This document shows positions 51,018-60,621 of a stretch of DNA of 64,000 bases, one piece after another. Made by a program: the position numbers and the translations under genes. Source of the DNA: an uncultured Caulobacterales bacterium (GTDB lineage: Bacteria > Pseudomonadota > Alphaproteobacteria > Caulobacterales > Caulobacteraceae); NCBI GenBank assembly GCA_903858185.1, contig CAIOHT010000012.1, positions 163,873-227,872 on the forward strand, read 5' to 3'. The notes beneath the pieces are model-generated. The model was not told the DNA's origin, did no database searches, and saw only the letters and a list, made by a program, of their open reading frames with translations. How positions within the stretch are numbered: the first letter of the stretch is position 1; every line of letters begins with the position of its first letter.

Positions 51018-51437
51018 ATGAAGGGTTTTGTCGCGGACATCGAGGATCTGACGGAGGACAACCGGGACTTCCGGCGCGTGCTCTACACGGGCAAGCACCT
51101 GCAGCTGGTGCTGATGTCGCTGAAGCCGGGCGAGGACATCGGCGAAGAGGTCCACCCCGACCACGACCAGTTCTTCCGGGTCGAAAAGGGCAAGGGCGAG
51201 GTCTGGATCGATGGCGTGTGCACAAGGATCAAGAGCGACCACGCCGTGGTCGTTCCGGCTGGCGCCCGGCACAATGTGGTCAACACCGGTGAGAAGTCGC
51301 TGAAGCTCTACACGATCTATGGGCCAGCCGATCACAAGGATGGAACCGTGCGCGCCACAAAGGCGGAGGCCGAGGCCAGCGAGGAGCATTTCGACGGCGT
51401 CACGACCGAACAGCCCGCACCCGGCGCGGACGGCTAG
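51018..51437 (+). CDS. cupin domain protein
   Basis: The 139-residue protein has a single cupin: VLMSLKPGEDIGEEVHPDHDQFFRVEKGKGEVWIDG gives motif 1 (His residues and Glu-Gln-type metal ligands, HPDHDQFFRVE), and VVPAGARHNVVNTG gives motif 2 with its His. The fold binds metal, but the role (isomerase, sensor or dioxygenase) is open. GAGG precedes the ATG at 51018. It appears monocistronic. Confidence 0.88.
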   Translation: MKGFVADIEDLTEDNRDFRRVLYTGKHLQLVLMSLKPGEDIGEEVHPDHDQFFRVEKGKGEVWIDGVCTRIKSDHAVVVPAGARHNVVNTGEKSLKLYTIYGPADHKDGTVRATKAEAEASEEHFDGVTTEQPAPGADG

Positions 51438-51523
51438 ACCGCCAAGGGCATCAGCTTGAGCAGCAGCAACGCGGCGATGGCCGTCAGGGGGACGGCGAGC
51501 GTCCAGTACAGCGTCTGTTTCAT
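51434..51523 (-). CDS. possible very small single-helix membrane peptide
   Basis: A 29-residue reading frame, MKQTLYWTLAVPLTAIAALL followed by LLKLMPLAV, has one membrane helix and a basic start. Its stop overlaps the cupin stop on the other strand. A longer start at 51535 is possible. Evidence is composition and an AGCAGG site only a few bases before the ATG, so this is tentative. The rest of 51438-51756 holds nothing I can identify. Confidence 0.3.
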   Translation of the reverse strand: MKQTLYWTLAVPLTAIAALLLLKLMPLAV

Positions 51524-51756
51524 CATCCTGCTCTTCATCAACCCGAAGAGCGAACGTGGTGAGGAGGGCGGGGTTCCGCCCAGCTCACCGTCTTTCGCGG
51601 ATACCCGGCGACGTGGCGGCGGTGTTCCAGCCATTTCACCCCGGAACGACGGCACGGGAAGGTCCGGCGTCCGGGATTGGGCCGGGTCCGGCGCGACGCT
51701 TGGCGCGGGGCGCGATGCAGGAAACACTCGTCGCCGAATCCGCGCCGGAGCCCGCC

Positions 51757-52602
51757 ATGACCCAGACCGCCATTCTCTACGAACAGCCCGCGCCGCACGT
51801 CGCGCGCATCGTGCTGAACCGGCCCGAGGCCCGCAACGCCCAGGACACCCGGCTGCTCTACGCCCTGAATGACGCCTTCGACCGGGCGGCGCAGGATCCG
51901 AACGTGCGGGTGATCATTCTCGCCGCGACAGGGCCGCACTTCTCGTCCGGGCACGACCTGCGCGAGTCTGCCGCCGACGCCGACATGAGCCAGTACCCGA
52001 CGGTCGGGACCTGGTGCGGCTTCGAATGCGCTGGGGCCGAGGGCCGCATGGCGCGGGAGAAGGAGATCTACATCGGCTTCAGCGAGCGGTGGCGGAACAT
52101 CCCCAAGCCGACCATTGCCCAGGTGCAGGGCAAGTGTATCGCCGGCGGACTGATGCTTGTGTGGCCCTGTGACCTGGTGGTGGCCGCCGAGGATGCCGCC
52201 TTCATGGACAACACCGTGTCGATGGGCGTCGGCGGCGCGGAGTTTTTCGCCCACCCCTGGGAGCTCGGGGTCCGCAAGGCCAAGGAGATGCTGTTCACGG
52301 CGGACTGGCTCACGGCGCAGGAAGCGCAACGGCTGGGCATGGTCAACCATGTGGTTCCGCCCGACCGGCTGGCCGACTTCACCCTGGCCCTGGCCGAGCG
52401 GATCGCGCTGAAGCCGCTGTTCGCCCTGAAGCTGGCCAAGGAGGCGGTCAATGCGGCGCAGGACGCCCAGGGCCGGCTCCCGGCGATGCAGACCGCCTTC
52501 GCCCTGCACCAGCTGGCGCACAGCCACAACATGCTGGTGCACGGCCTGCCGATTGATCCGTCCGGGATGTCGCCGGCGGTAGCGGGGAAGGGCAGGGGGT
52601 AG
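51757..52602 (+). CDS. enoyl-CoA hydratase/isomerase family protein
   Basis: The 281-residue crotonase-fold protein has LNRPEARNAQ, the oxyanion-hole part GPHFSSGHDLRES, KPTIAQVQGKCIAGGLMLVWPCDLVVAAEDAAF (second oxyanion Gly) and GGAEFFAHPWELGVRKAKEMLFTADWLTAQEAQRLGMVNHVV. The catalytic Glu of classical hydratases is not obvious at GGAEFF, so isomerase or hydrolase activity is possible. The ATG at 51757 is taken because GGAG precedes it and homology begins there; an upstream ATG at 51715 is possible. Confidence 0.88.
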   Translation: MTQTAILYEQPAPHVARIVLNRPEARNAQDTRLLYALNDAFDRAAQDPNVRVIILAATGPHFSSGHDLRESAADADMSQYPTVGTWCGFECAGAEGRMAREKEIYIGFSERWRNIPKPTIAQVQGKCIAGGLMLVWPCDLVVAAEDAAFMDNTVSMGVGGAEFFAHPWELGVRKAKEMLFTADWLTAQEAQRLGMVNHVVPPDRLADFTLALAERIALKPLFALKLAKEAVNAAQDAQGRLPAMQTAFALHQLAHSHNMLVHGLPIDPSGMSPAVAGKGRG

Positions 52603-52616
52603 GGGAAGGTCGCCTG

Positions 52617-55490
52617 CTAGTGTGCCTCGTCCCAGTTGCTCGCCGCGCGCGCTTCGACGACCAGCGGCACCGACAGCTCCACGGCCGGCAGAGCGGCCTT
52701 TTCCATCACCGCTTTCGCCACCCGGATGGTCGCGTCGGTTTCGGCGACGGACGCCTCGAAGACCAGTTCGTCGTGCACCTGCAGCAGCATGCGCGATGAC
52801 AGTCCCGCGTCCCGCAACGCCGCCGGCATCCGCGCCATGGCCCGGCGGATGATGTCCGCCGCCGCGCCCTGCAGCGGCGCGTTGATCGCCGCGCGCTCGG
52901 CGAACTGGCGCATGCCCACGGCCTTGCCGCGGATGTCCGGGATGTTGATCCGGCGGCCGAAGATCGTGGTCACGCTGGCCTTCTCGCGCACCTCGGCCCG
53001 CATCCGGTCCATGTATTCGCGGATGCCGGGGAAGCGCTCGAAGTAGGTCTTGATGTAGGCCCCGGCCTCCGACTGGTCGATGCCAAGCTGGCCTGCCAGG
53101 CCGAAGGCGCTGATACCGTAGACGATGCCGAAGTTGATTGCCTTGGCCCGGCGGCGCACGTCGGCCGGCATGCCCTCGATCGGGGTGTTGAACATCTCCG
53201 AGGCGGTCATGGCGTGGATGTCCAGGCCCTCCTTGAAGGCCCGCTTCAGCTGGGGGATGTCGCCGACATGGGCCAGCAGCCGCAGCTCGATCTGGCTGTA
53301 GTCGGCGCTGATCAGCACATGGCCCGGCTCGGCGATGAAGGCCTTGCGGATCTTGCGGCCTTCCTCGGTGCGGATCGGGATGTTCTGCAGGTTGGGATCG
53401 GTGGAGGCCAGGCGCCCGGTATTGGCCGCCGCCAGGCTGTAGGAGGTGTGCACCCGGCCGGTCTTCGTGTTGATCGCGGCGATCAGATTGTCGGTATAGG
53501 TGCCCTTCAGCTTGGCCAGCTGGCGCCAGTCCAGCAGGGTGCGCGGCAGGTCATGGCTGCCGGCGAGCCGTTCGAGCACGTCAACGTCGGTGGCCCACTG
53601 GCCGGTGGCGGTCTTCTTGCCGCCCTCCAGGCCGAGTTCGCCGAACAGGATGTCGCCGATCTGCTTGGGGCTGCCGAGATTGAACGGCCGGCCGGCCAGC
53701 TCGTGCGCCTTCGCCTCGAGGTCGACCATCCGCATGGAGAACTCGTGGCTGAGGCTGCGCAGCAGGTCGGGGTCGACCTTGATGCCCGCGTTCTCCATCT
53801 GCGCCACGACCGGCGGCAGGGGGCGTTCGGTGGTCTCGTACACGGTCAGCAGGCCCTCGCGCGCCAGCCGCGGCCGCAGGATCCGCCACAGCCGCAGGGT
53901 CACGTCCGCGTCCTCGGCGGCGTAGGCGGTGGCCGGCTCCAGGGCGACGTGCCTGAAGCTGATCTCGCTCTTGCCCGTGCCGCAGACCTGTTTGAACGGA
54001 ATCGGCTTGTGGCCGAGCCACAGCTCGCTGAGCTCGTCCATGCCGTGACCGTGCAGCCCGGCCTCGAGCGAGGCGCTGATCAGCATGGTGTCGTCGATCG
54101 GGGCTACGTCGATGCCGTAACGGGTCAGGACGCCGATGTCGTACTTGGCATTCTGCGCCACCTTGAGCACCGACGGGTCCTCAAGCAGCGGCTTGAGGGC
54201 GGCCAGCGCCTGGTCGAGCGGGATCTGGGTCAGGTCCGCGCCGCTCTCGCCGCCGAACAGGCCCTCGTCCTTCTCGCTGTGGCCCAGCGGGATGTAGCAG
54301 GCCTCCCCTGGTGCGACAGCCAGCGACACGCCGCACAGGCCGGCCACCGCCGAGCCGAGGGCGTCGGTCTCGGTGTCGAAGGCGACGACGCCGATCTCGG
54401 TCGCGCGCCTGACCCAGGCCTCCAGTGTCGGCAGGTCGCGGACGCAGGTGTACTTCGTGGTGTCGATCTGGACCGGCTCGACCGGCGCGGCCGCTTCGCG
54501 TTCTCCCGCGCTGTAGCCGACTGCGGGGGCCGGCCTCGGCGCGCCCATCTTCGGCATCGGTGCGGCGGGCATGCCGTTGCCGGCCGCCGCATCACCGACC
54601 CGCCGGGCCAGGCTGCGGAACTCCATCAGTTCGAGGAAGGCGGACAGCACGACCGGGTCCGGGTCACGGACAACCAGGTCCTCCAGCGGTTCGGGCAGCG
54701 GTGTGTTGAGGTCAAGCTGGACCAGCTGGCGGGACAGGCGGATCTGGTCGGCGAAATTGATCAGCGTCTCGCGGCGCTTCTCCTGCTTGATCTCGCCGGC
54801 CCGGGCCAGCAGGGTTTCGAGGTCGCCGTACTCGTTGATCAGCAGGGCTGCGGTCTTGACCCCGATGCCCGGCGCGCCCGGCACATTGTCAACGCTGTCG
54901 CCGCACAGGGCCTGGACCTCGACCACCTTGTCCGGCGTGACACCGAACTTGTCGAACACCTGCTCGGCGCCGATCAGCACGTTCTTCATCGTATCGAGCA
55001 TCGACACCCGGTCGTTGATCAACTGCATCAGGTCCTTGTCGGACGAGATGATCACCACCTCGCCGCCGGCGGCGCTGATCTTGTCGGCATAGGCGGCGAT
55101 GATGTCGTCGGCCTCGTAGCCGGGCAGCTGCAGGCTGGGTACGCCAAACGCCCGCGTCGCCTCGCGCACCAGCGGGAACTGGGGGACCAGATCTTCGGGC
55201 GCCGGCGGGCGGTGGGCCTTGTAGAGCGGGTAGAGATCGTTGCGGAAGGTCTTCTCGGACTGGTCGAACACCACCGCCAGATGGGTCGGCCCGTCCTCCT
55301 TCATGTCCCGCAGCAGCTTGAACAGCATGTTGCAGAAGCCCTGAACCGCCCCGACCGGCAGGCCGTCCGACTTGCGCGTCAGTGGCGGCAGGGCGTGATA
55401 GGCGCGAAAGATGTAGCCCGAGCCGTCGACGAGATAGAGCCGCACGGGGGCATTGGTCTGGGCGGGCGAAGAGTCGGCGGCATCGGTCAT
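52617..55490 (-). CDS. polA: DNA polymerase I
   Basis: The 957-residue protein has all three domains. A 5'-3' exonuclease (about residues 12-300) shows LYLVDGSGYIFRAYHALPP and SSDKDLMQLIND. A 3'-5' exonuclease (about 340-530) shows VVAFDTETDALGS, QNAKYDIGVL and YAAEDADVTLRLW, so the proofreading residues appear intact. The polymerase domain shows motif A ADYSQIELRLLAH, motif B RRRAKAINFGIVYG and motif C LLQVHDELVFE. A longer linker (PMPKMGAPRPAPAVG) lies between the first two domains. It repairs DNA and removes RNA primers. Single gene. Confidence 0.98.
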   Translation of the reverse strand: MTDAADSSPAQTNAPVRLYLVDGSGYIFRAYHALPPLTRKSDGLPVGAVQGFCNMLFKLLRDMKEDGPTHLAVVFDQSEKTFRNDLYPLYKAHRPPAPEDLVPQFPLVREATRAFGVPSLQLPGYEADDIIAAYADKISAAGGEVVIISSDKDLMQLINDRVSMLDTMKNVLIGAEQVFDKFGVTPDKVVEVQALCGDSVDNVPGAPGIGVKTAALLINEYGDLETLLARAGEIKQEKRRETLINFADQIRLSRQLVQLDLNTPLPEPLEDLVVRDPDPVVLSAFLELMEFRSLARRVGDAAAGNGMPAAPMPKMGAPRPAPAVGYSAGEREAAAPVEPVQIDTTKYTCVRDLPTLEAWVRRATEIGVVAFDTETDALGSAVAGLCGVSLAVAPGEACYIPLGHSEKDEGLFGGESGADLTQIPLDQALAALKPLLEDPSVLKVAQNAKYDIGVLTRYGIDVAPIDDTMLISASLEAGLHGHGMDELSELWLGHKPIPFKQVCGTGKSEISFRHVALEPATAYAAEDADVTLRLWRILRPRLAREGLLTVYETTERPLPPVVAQMENAGIKVDPDLLRSLSHEFSMRMVDLEAKAHELAGRPFNLGSPKQIGDILFGELGLEGGKKTATGQWATDVDVLERLAGSHDLPRTLLDWRQLAKLKGTYTDNLIAAINTKTGRVHTSYSLAAANTGRLASTDPNLQNIPIRTEEGRKIRKAFIAEPGHVLISADYSQIELRLLAHVGDIPQLKRAFKEGLDIHAMTASEMFNTPIEGMPADVRRRAKAINFGIVYGISAFGLAGQLGIDQSEAGAYIKTYFERFPGIREYMDRMRAEVREKASVTTIFGRRINIPDIRGKAVGMRQFAERAAINAPLQGAAADIIRRAMARMPAALRDAGLSSRMLLQVHDELVFEASVAETDATIRVAKAVMEKAALPAVELSVPLVVEARAASNWDEAH

Positions 55491-55564
55491 GGGCAGAGGA
55501 TAGTCGGCGCCGGCGCGGTGGTCATCCGCGGAAAAGCGATCCTCCCGGCATCACCTGACCGGGA

Positions 55565-56500
55565 TCACCGGGGCGGGCGACCGAAGTCCGGGCGGATGAC
55601 CTGGCCGCCAGCGGGGGCGTCGCTCTGATCAGCCGCGACCACGCCCCGCGACAGCGAGCGGTGAAACGGGATGGTCAGCAGCCAGTCGCCGCCGGCCGCC
55701 AGTTGGGACGGCCCGAAGTCGCGCGACAACAGCGCCAGGACATCGGCCGGGATCGATCCCTCCGGCGCCAGGGGATCCTGGCCGAGCAGCTCGCGGTAGC
55801 GCCTGTCATCGGCCTGGCGGTCTCCTGACAGATCGCCGATGCGGTCCAGCACGATCGGCGCCGCCGTCACCCCGGGGAGCGACCCGTTGCCGCCGCCCAG
55901 CGAGATGCCGTCCAGCCGCTGAACCTTGCCCGGGGGAACGCTGCTGAACAGGGCGTAGACCAGGGCGCCGTTGGTGTCGTCCGTGGCGATGCAGAACAGC
56001 TGGCCGCGCACCGGCATCAGCCAGCCTTCGTAGACCGTCTCCCTTACCCCCATGCGGAATTCGAGCAGCCCGTTGGGATGCGCCCGGACCATGCCCTGGT
56101 CGTGCATGAAGCGGCCCGGCGCCGCCTCGGCCGGACGCGTGGTGCGGAAGAAGCACTCCAGGTCCGCCGCGCGGTCGGCGGTGGACGCCCGGACCGCGCC
56201 CATCAGGGGCAGGGGAATGCCGTCGATCGCCTCGGTCGTCGTCACCGGTATCGCCACGCCGAACAGGCGGGCGAAGTCACCGCTCTCCCGGTCCCAGTCG
56301 AGCATCGTGAAGCCGGGCGTTCTGACCGCCACGTAGCGGGTCAGCGCCGCGAGATTGTGGGCCGACGGACTGACCGCGCCGGCCACCCAGCGACCCACCA
56401 GCGACTTGTCGACCGAGAGGTCAGCCGCGAGTTGGGCGCGACTCATCGAGAAGGCCTTCAGGACGAGATCGAGTTTTGCGCCGAAATGGCTTCCGGTCAT
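55565..56500 (-). CDS. XRE-like helix-turn-helix protein with unknown C-terminal domain
   Basis: The 311-residue protein starts with an HTH region (about residues 5-60: KLDLVLKAFSMSRAQLAADLSVDKSLVGRWVAGAVSPSAHNL), with the recognition helix VDKSLVGRWV. The rest (about 75-311) contains FFRTTRPAEAAPGRFMHDQGMV and GWLMPVRGQLFCIATDDTNGAL, a possible sensor domain I do not recognise. It is probably a transcription regulator; the target is unknown. It is between polA and small exported genes. Confidence 0.78.
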   Translation of the reverse strand: MTGSHFGAKLDLVLKAFSMSRAQLAADLSVDKSLVGRWVAGAVSPSAHNLAALTRYVAVRTPGFTMLDWDRESGDFARLFGVAIPVTTTEAIDGIPLPLMGAVRASTADRAADLECFFRTTRPAEAAPGRFMHDQGMVRAHPNGLLEFRMGVRETVYEGWLMPVRGQLFCIATDDTNGALVYALFSSVPPGKVQRLDGISLGGGNGSLPGVTAAPIVLDRIGDLSGDRQADDRRYRELLGQDPLAPEGSIPADVLALLSRDFGPSQLAAGGDWLLTIPFHRSLSRGVVAADQSDAPAGGQVIRPDFGRPPR

Positions 56501-56680
56501 GGCGGCAGCCTAACCCGCGTTCGTCCCGGTTCGCCAGTCGCTTGCATCGAAATGCAACTTCATGACCCCGTCGGCGACGTCCGCCGCCGTCCGCTGCATC
56601 TCACCGCAGCGCCGCCGCGGCCTCATTAGCCCCCCACAGAGAGGCGGCGCCAGGCCGCTCGAACGCAGGGAAGAACGACC

Positions 56681-56935
56681 ATGATTATCACCGCAATCGC
56701 CGGGGCGCTGATCCTGGCCTCGACGCCGCCGAAGCCAGCGCCGCCGCCCCCGCCTCCGCCCTCAAGCGGCCCCGGACACATCAAGACGTTCGACGGCAGG
56801 TCCGACGCCGTCCTGGCGAAGCCCGCGACGCCCCCCACCCCGTCCGGCGGGCTGGCGCCAGCGCCCAGGCCGCCCGCGCCGCTTCTGCTGCCGGCGATCC
56901 AGAAGGCTCGCGAATCCGCAACCCGTTCCAAGTGA
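56681..56935 (+). CDS. small proline-rich exported protein
   Basis: The 84-residue product has a hydrophobic start (MIITAIAGALILAS), then a run of eight prolines, PAPPPPPPPSSGP, followed by IKTFDGRSDAVLAKP and a second Pro-rich stretch. GGGAAGA precedes the ATG. No known family. It is 51 bases before the Hcp-like gene and is likely cotranscribed with it. Confidence 0.6.
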   Translation: MIITAIAGALILASTPPKPAPPPPPPPSSGPGHIKTFDGRSDAVLAKPATPPTPSGGLAPAPRPPAPLLLPAIQKARESATRSK

Positions 56936-56985
56936 CACCCGCGTTTCAAACATCGACGGCGAGTCCGTCAACAGGAGATACCCCC

Positions 56986-57405
56986 ATGAAAGTTTCCAGA
57001 ACCAGCCTGGTGGTGGCCGTCACGGCCCTCGCCCTCGCCATCGCCGCCCCGGCCATGGCCGCCAGCTACATCAAGTTTGACGGCGTCGACGGCGAAGTGG
57101 CGACGGGCGGACGACAGATCGAGCTCAGCAGCGTGAACTGGGGGTCTCCCCTCCGAACCGAAGGCTGCAGCGGCCAGTCGGGCGCAGGCCGACTGATGAT
57201 TTCCGGCGCCGGCCTCCGCGGCGTCACGCCGGGGGCGCGCATTCAGCGGGCAGAGATGCATATCCGGAAGGCGGGCGAGCGCCCCTCGATGACCTACAAG
57301 CTGGAGAACGTCATCGTCACCTCGGCGACCGGAGGTTCGGCGCCGTCCGAGTCGATGTCGCTCAACTTCACCAGGATCAGCTGGTCGAAGGAAGGCTGCC
57401 GCTAG
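56986..57405 (+). CDS. exported Hcp-like protein (T6SS tube-protein fold)
   Basis: The 139-residue protein has a Sec signal peptide (LVVAVTALALAIAAPAMAAS, cleavage near 25). It then shows YIKFDGVDGEVATGGRQIELSSVNWG, RAEMHIRKAGERPSMTYKLENVIVTSAT and SESMSLNFTRISW, the pattern of Hcp (DUF796) proteins, which form the type VI tube. True Hcp has no Sec signal and is encoded in a T6SS cluster, and no T6SS gene is in the window. Two cysteines (EGCSG, EGCR) suggest an oxidised periplasmic form. ACAGGAG precedes the ATG. Confidence 0.8.
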   Translation: MKVSRTSLVVAVTALALAIAAPAMAASYIKFDGVDGEVATGGRQIELSSVNWGSPLRTEGCSGQSGAGRLMISGAGLRGVTPGARIQRAEMHIRKAGERPSMTYKLENVIVTSATGGSAPSESMSLNFTRISWSKEGCR

Positions 57406-57468
57406 CCGGCGTTCCGCGCCTGCGGATGTCTGGGGTCGCTCTCCCCCGAGGGCGGCCCCTTTCGCGTC

Positions 57469-58872
57469 TCAGTCCGCCAGCCGCTCCAGCACCTCGGCCG
57501 CGAAGACCGACAGGGTGTCGTCGCGGGCGCCCATGATGATGATGCGGTCGCCGGGTTTTGCGAGCGCGACCAGCCGGTCGCCGCAGGCGGGCCGATCGAC
57601 CAGGGCCTGGGCGGTTCGTCCACCGGCGCGGATGTCGGCGGCGATGTCCTCGCTGGTCACCTCGCGGATCGTCGTGCCGCCGAAATAGACCGGCTCCGGC
57701 ATCAGCAGCACGTCGTCTTCCGAGAGGCCCTCCATGAAGCCGCGCACGAACTCCTTGCGCATCAGCCGCAGCGGACCGAAGCCGTGCGGCTGGAACATCA
57801 CCAGCAGCCGGCCGGGAAAGGCGTGCAGGGTGTCGAGGGTCGCGGCTATCTTGTCCGGGTTGTGGGCGAAGTCGTCGATGACGGTGATCCCGCCTTTCGA
57901 CCCGACCACCTCCAGCCGCCGTTTGACGCCCTCATAGCCCTCGATGGCCGTCACGGCGTCCGCCAGCGGAACGTCCAGCGCCCGCACAGCGCCCAGCGCC
58001 GCCAGGGCGTTGGCGACATTGTGCCGGCCGGGGACCCTCAGCCGCACGGCGACGGTGGCGTCGCTCGCCTGCTCGCGCAGCCGGAAGCTGATTGAATCCG
58101 GCGCGGGCGCGATATCGTCCGCATACAGATCGGCAGACGGATCCTCGAAGCTCCAGCTGATCTGGCGTTCGGCGGGCAGCTCGGCAGCCAGGCGGGCGGT
58201 CTCGTCGTTGTCGAGGTTCAACACGACCGTGCGCGCCTTCAGGGCGTAGTCGCGGAACAGCACCCGCAGCTCGTCCATCGTCTTGTGGTCTTCGCTGATG
58301 TTGTTGATCACCGCGACCTGCGGCCAGTAGCGGGCGATCGAGCCGTCGCTCTCGTCGACCTCGCTGACGAACAGCCCGCCCTGTCCGACCAGGGCGCTGG
58401 CGAAGGGGGTGTCGTCGGTGACGAAGTTCTTCATCACCGCGCCGTTCATCACCGTGGGGTCGCGGCCCGTGCGGTGCAGGATCCAGCCGATCATGGCGGT
58501 GGTCGTCGACTTGCCGCTGGTGCCGGCCACGCCCACCGACTGAGGCGCGCCGTTGAACAGGTCGGCGAGCAGTTCGGCGCGGGACAGCAGGGTCGCGCCT
58601 ACCCGCCGGGCGGCGACCACATCGGGCACCGTATCCTCGACGGCGGCCGTGGCGACAATGATCTGCTCGGGCCGCGTGACCCCGCTGCCGTCCTGCGCAA
58701 ACAGGGTGATTCCCCGGGCGCGCAGGAACTCGAACTTGGGCGCCGTGCGGCCCTGGTCGAGCGCGCGGTCGGAGCCTTCGACGCTCGCGCCGGTCGCCTG
58801 GACGATCAGGGCCAGGGGCAGCATGCCGCTGCCGCCAATCCCGCAGAAGAAGTAGGGTCTGTCCTGAATCAT
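57469..58872 (-). CDS. mpl: Mur ligase family, Mpl-like (UDP-MurNAc:tripeptide ligase)
   Basis: The 467-residue Mur ligase has [17 protein letters not shown] at the N-terminus, the ATP loop [32 protein letters not shown] and [15 protein letters not shown] with DNA-like ADP contact, and a C-terminal [20 protein letters not shown]. The sequence is MurC-related, but the IDDFAHNP form and an isolated location (not in the dcw cluster) favour Mpl, which recycles the murein tripeptide. It is divergent from an LD-carboxypeptidase gene (59-base gap), supporting a recycling role. Confidence 0.85.
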   Translation of the reverse strand: MIQDRPYFFCGIGGSGMLPLALIVQATGASVEGSDRALDQGRTAPKFEFLRARGITLFAQDGSGVTRPEQIIVATAAVEDTVPDVVAARRVGATLLSRAELLADLFNGAPQSVGVAGTSGKSTTTAMIGWILHRTGRDPTVMNGAVMKNFVTDDTPFASALVGQGGLFVSEVDESDGSIARYWPQVAVINNISEDHKTMDELRVLFRDYALKARTVVLNLDNDETARLAAELPAERQISWSFEDPSADLYADDIAPAPDSISFRLREQASDATVAVRLRVPGRHNVANALAALGAVRALDVPLADAVTAIEGYEGVKRRLEVVGSKGGITVIDDFAHNPDKIAATLDTLHAFPGRLLVMFQPHGFGPLRLMRKEFVRGFMEGLSEDDVLLMPEPVYFGGTTIREVTSEDIAADIRAGGRTAQALVDRPACGDRLVALAKPGDRIIIMGARDDTLSVFAAEVLERLAD

Positions 58873-58931
58873 CCCCGGGAAATATACGGTCGGGGGCAGG
58901 GTGACAAACCGCCCGACAGGTCCGCGAGCAG

Positions 58932-59768
58932 ATGGTCAAACCGGTCAGGATCGGCGTCGTCGCCCCCGCCTCGCGCATCGACCCCGCCGTGCCGGCCGAA
59001 GTCGAGGCCCTGGTCGCCCGGCTGTACCCCGACGGCCGGGTCCAGCTCGTGTTTGATCCGCAGTGTCTCCTGACCGACAACCACTTCGCCGGCGACGACG
59101 CGGCGCGGGCCGGGGGCTTTCTGCGGGTGGCCAATGACCCGACCTTGGACGCCCTGTGGATCGCCCGCGGCGGCTATGGCTCCAACCGTATCGCCGGGAC
59201 CGTGCTGGCCGGCCTGACCGACGCCGCACGGGACAAGATCTATCTCGGCTACAGCGATCTCGGCTTCATTCTGGCCGGCCTCCACAGGCAGGGGATCGGT
59301 CGGCCCGTGCACGGTCCCGCGGCCCATGACATCCGCCGGGCCGGCGGCGAGGCGGCCGTGGCGCGCGCTCTGGCCTGGATCGTCGATGGCGACCGCACTG
59401 CGCTCGAGCCGGGTCTGGAGCCCGGCCAGAAGGCAGCGGCCTTCAATATCACCGTGCTGAGCCAGCTGCTGGGGACGGACCTTCAGCCGGACCTGACCGG
59501 CCACGTGCTGCTGCTCGAGGACGTCGGCGAATACATGTACCGGCTCGACCGGTCGCTGTTCCACATCACCAGCAACCCCGGCATCCGCAATGTCGCGGGC
59601 ATCCGGCTGGGCCGCTGCAGCGATATCCCCGAGAACGACCCGGATTTCGGCATGACCGCCGAGGAGGTCTGCCGCCACTGGTGTGAACGTTCGGGCATTC
59701 CGTATCTCGGCCGGGCCGACATCGGCCATGACGCGGACAACAAGCTCGTGCCGTTCGGCCTCATCTGA
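58932..59768 (+). CDS. ldcA: LD-carboxypeptidase (peptidase S66)
   Basis: The 278-residue cytosolic serine peptidase has [25 protein letters not shown], the nucleophile in [10 protein letters not shown] (YSD), the Glu in [16 protein letters not shown] and the His in [17 protein letters not shown], matching the Ser-Glu-His triad of S66. It removes the terminal D-Ala from recycled murein tetrapeptide, supplying the tripeptide that Mpl ligates, which fits the divergent mpl-like gene. It overlaps the convergent ICL/PEP mutase gene by eight bases. Confidence 0.92.
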   Translation: MVKPVRIGVVAPASRIDPAVPAEVEALVARLYPDGRVQLVFDPQCLLTDNHFAGDDAARAGGFLRVANDPTLDALWIARGGYGSNRIAGTVLAGLTDAARDKIYLGYSDLGFILAGLHRQGIGRPVHGPAAHDIRRAGGEAAVARALAWIVDGDRTALEPGLEPGQKAAAFNITVLSQLLGTDLQPDLTGHVLLLEDVGEYMYRLDRSLFHITSNPGIRNVAGIRLGRCSDIPENDPDFGMTAEEVCRHWCERSGIPYLGRADIGHDADNKLVPFGLI

Positions 59769-60561
59769 ACAGGTCGTTGTAGTTTCCGCCGATGGTGTCG
59801 GCCGCCGCCAGGGCGTCCGAGTCGCCGGTCGCCAGGAAATCCGCCGTCGCCGCGTTCAGCGCCGCCAGGGCCGCGCGGGCGAGGCCCGTGGCCGAGCTGA
59901 TCCGCCGCGCCCCGAGCGCCTGCAGGTCCGGCCCCTTCGGCAGACCCGCCCTGGCCATCACGTTCAGCGGCAGGCCGCAGTCCCCCGCGATGGCGCTGAT
60001 CTCGGCCGGAACCGAAACGCCGGCCGCGAACAGTCCGTCCGCGCCGGCCGAGCGATAGAGCGCCGCCCTTCGCAGCACCTCTGCGACGGCTGTTTCGCCC
60101 TCGGCCAACTGGCGCAGATAGATGTCGGTGCGGGCGTTGATGAACAGGTCGACCCCGGCGCTGTCGGCCGCCTTGCGTACGGCCACGATCTTGGCGGCCA
60201 GCAGGTCCGGATCGCCGCCGCCGTCCTCGATGTTGATGCCCACCGCACCCGCGTCGATCACCTTGCGGACGTTTTCCCCGACCGTCGCGGGATCCTCAGC
60301 ATAGCCGCCTTCGAAGTCGCAGGTCAGCGGGATGGAGATCGCCCGCGTGATCTCCCGCACCGTCGCGACCAGGAACTCGACCGGCAGGTGGTGGCCATCG
60401 GCGTAGCCATGGCTCCAGCAGACGGCCGCGCTGGTGGTCGCCACGGCCCTTGCGCCGAGGGTCTCGATGACCCGCGCGCTGCCGGCATCCCAGGCGTTGG
60501 GCAGGATGAGAAGGTCGGGCCCGTCATGCAGACGGCGGAAGGTCTGGGCGTGATCGGTCAT
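59761..60561 (-). CDS. isocitrate lyase/PEP mutase family protein
   Basis: The 266-residue TIM-barrel protein has LLILPNAWDAGSARVIE, VATTSAAVCWSHGYADG, the Asp/Glu metal site in SIPLTCDFEGGYAEDP, GINIEDGG and FINARTDIYL. This is the 2-methylisocitrate lyase/carboxyphosphonoenolpyruvate phosphonomutase group, but the classic KKCGH loop of isocitrate lyases is absent, so C-P or C-C lyase activity on an unknown 2-oxo acid is more likely. It appears to be a single gene. Confidence 0.87.
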   Translation of the reverse strand: MTDHAQTFRRLHDGPDLLILPNAWDAGSARVIETLGARAVATTSAAVCWSHGYADGHHLPVEFLVATVREITRAISIPLTCDFEGGYAEDPATVGENVRKVIDAGAVGINIEDGGGDPDLLAAKIVAVRKAADSAGVDLFINARTDIYLRQLAEGETAVAEVLRRAALYRSAGADGLFAAGVSVPAEISAIAGDCGLPLNVMARAGLPKGPDLQALGARRISSATGLARAALAALNAATADFLATGDSDALAAADTIGGNYNDLFR

Positions 60562-60621
60562 GACGCCAGACTAGAACCGCTCTTTCGGGCCGTCAGCCCT
60601 GCGGATGGCCGGAAACGGACC

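Noticed and set aside
53214-55628. 804-codon open frame antisense to polA
   Set aside because: polA shows all polymerase I motifs on the other strand; the antisense frame has none.
56626-56949. Minus-strand glycine-rich open frame opposite the proline-rich gene
   Set aside because: It is the antisense of proline codons (CCG/CGG), not an independent gene.
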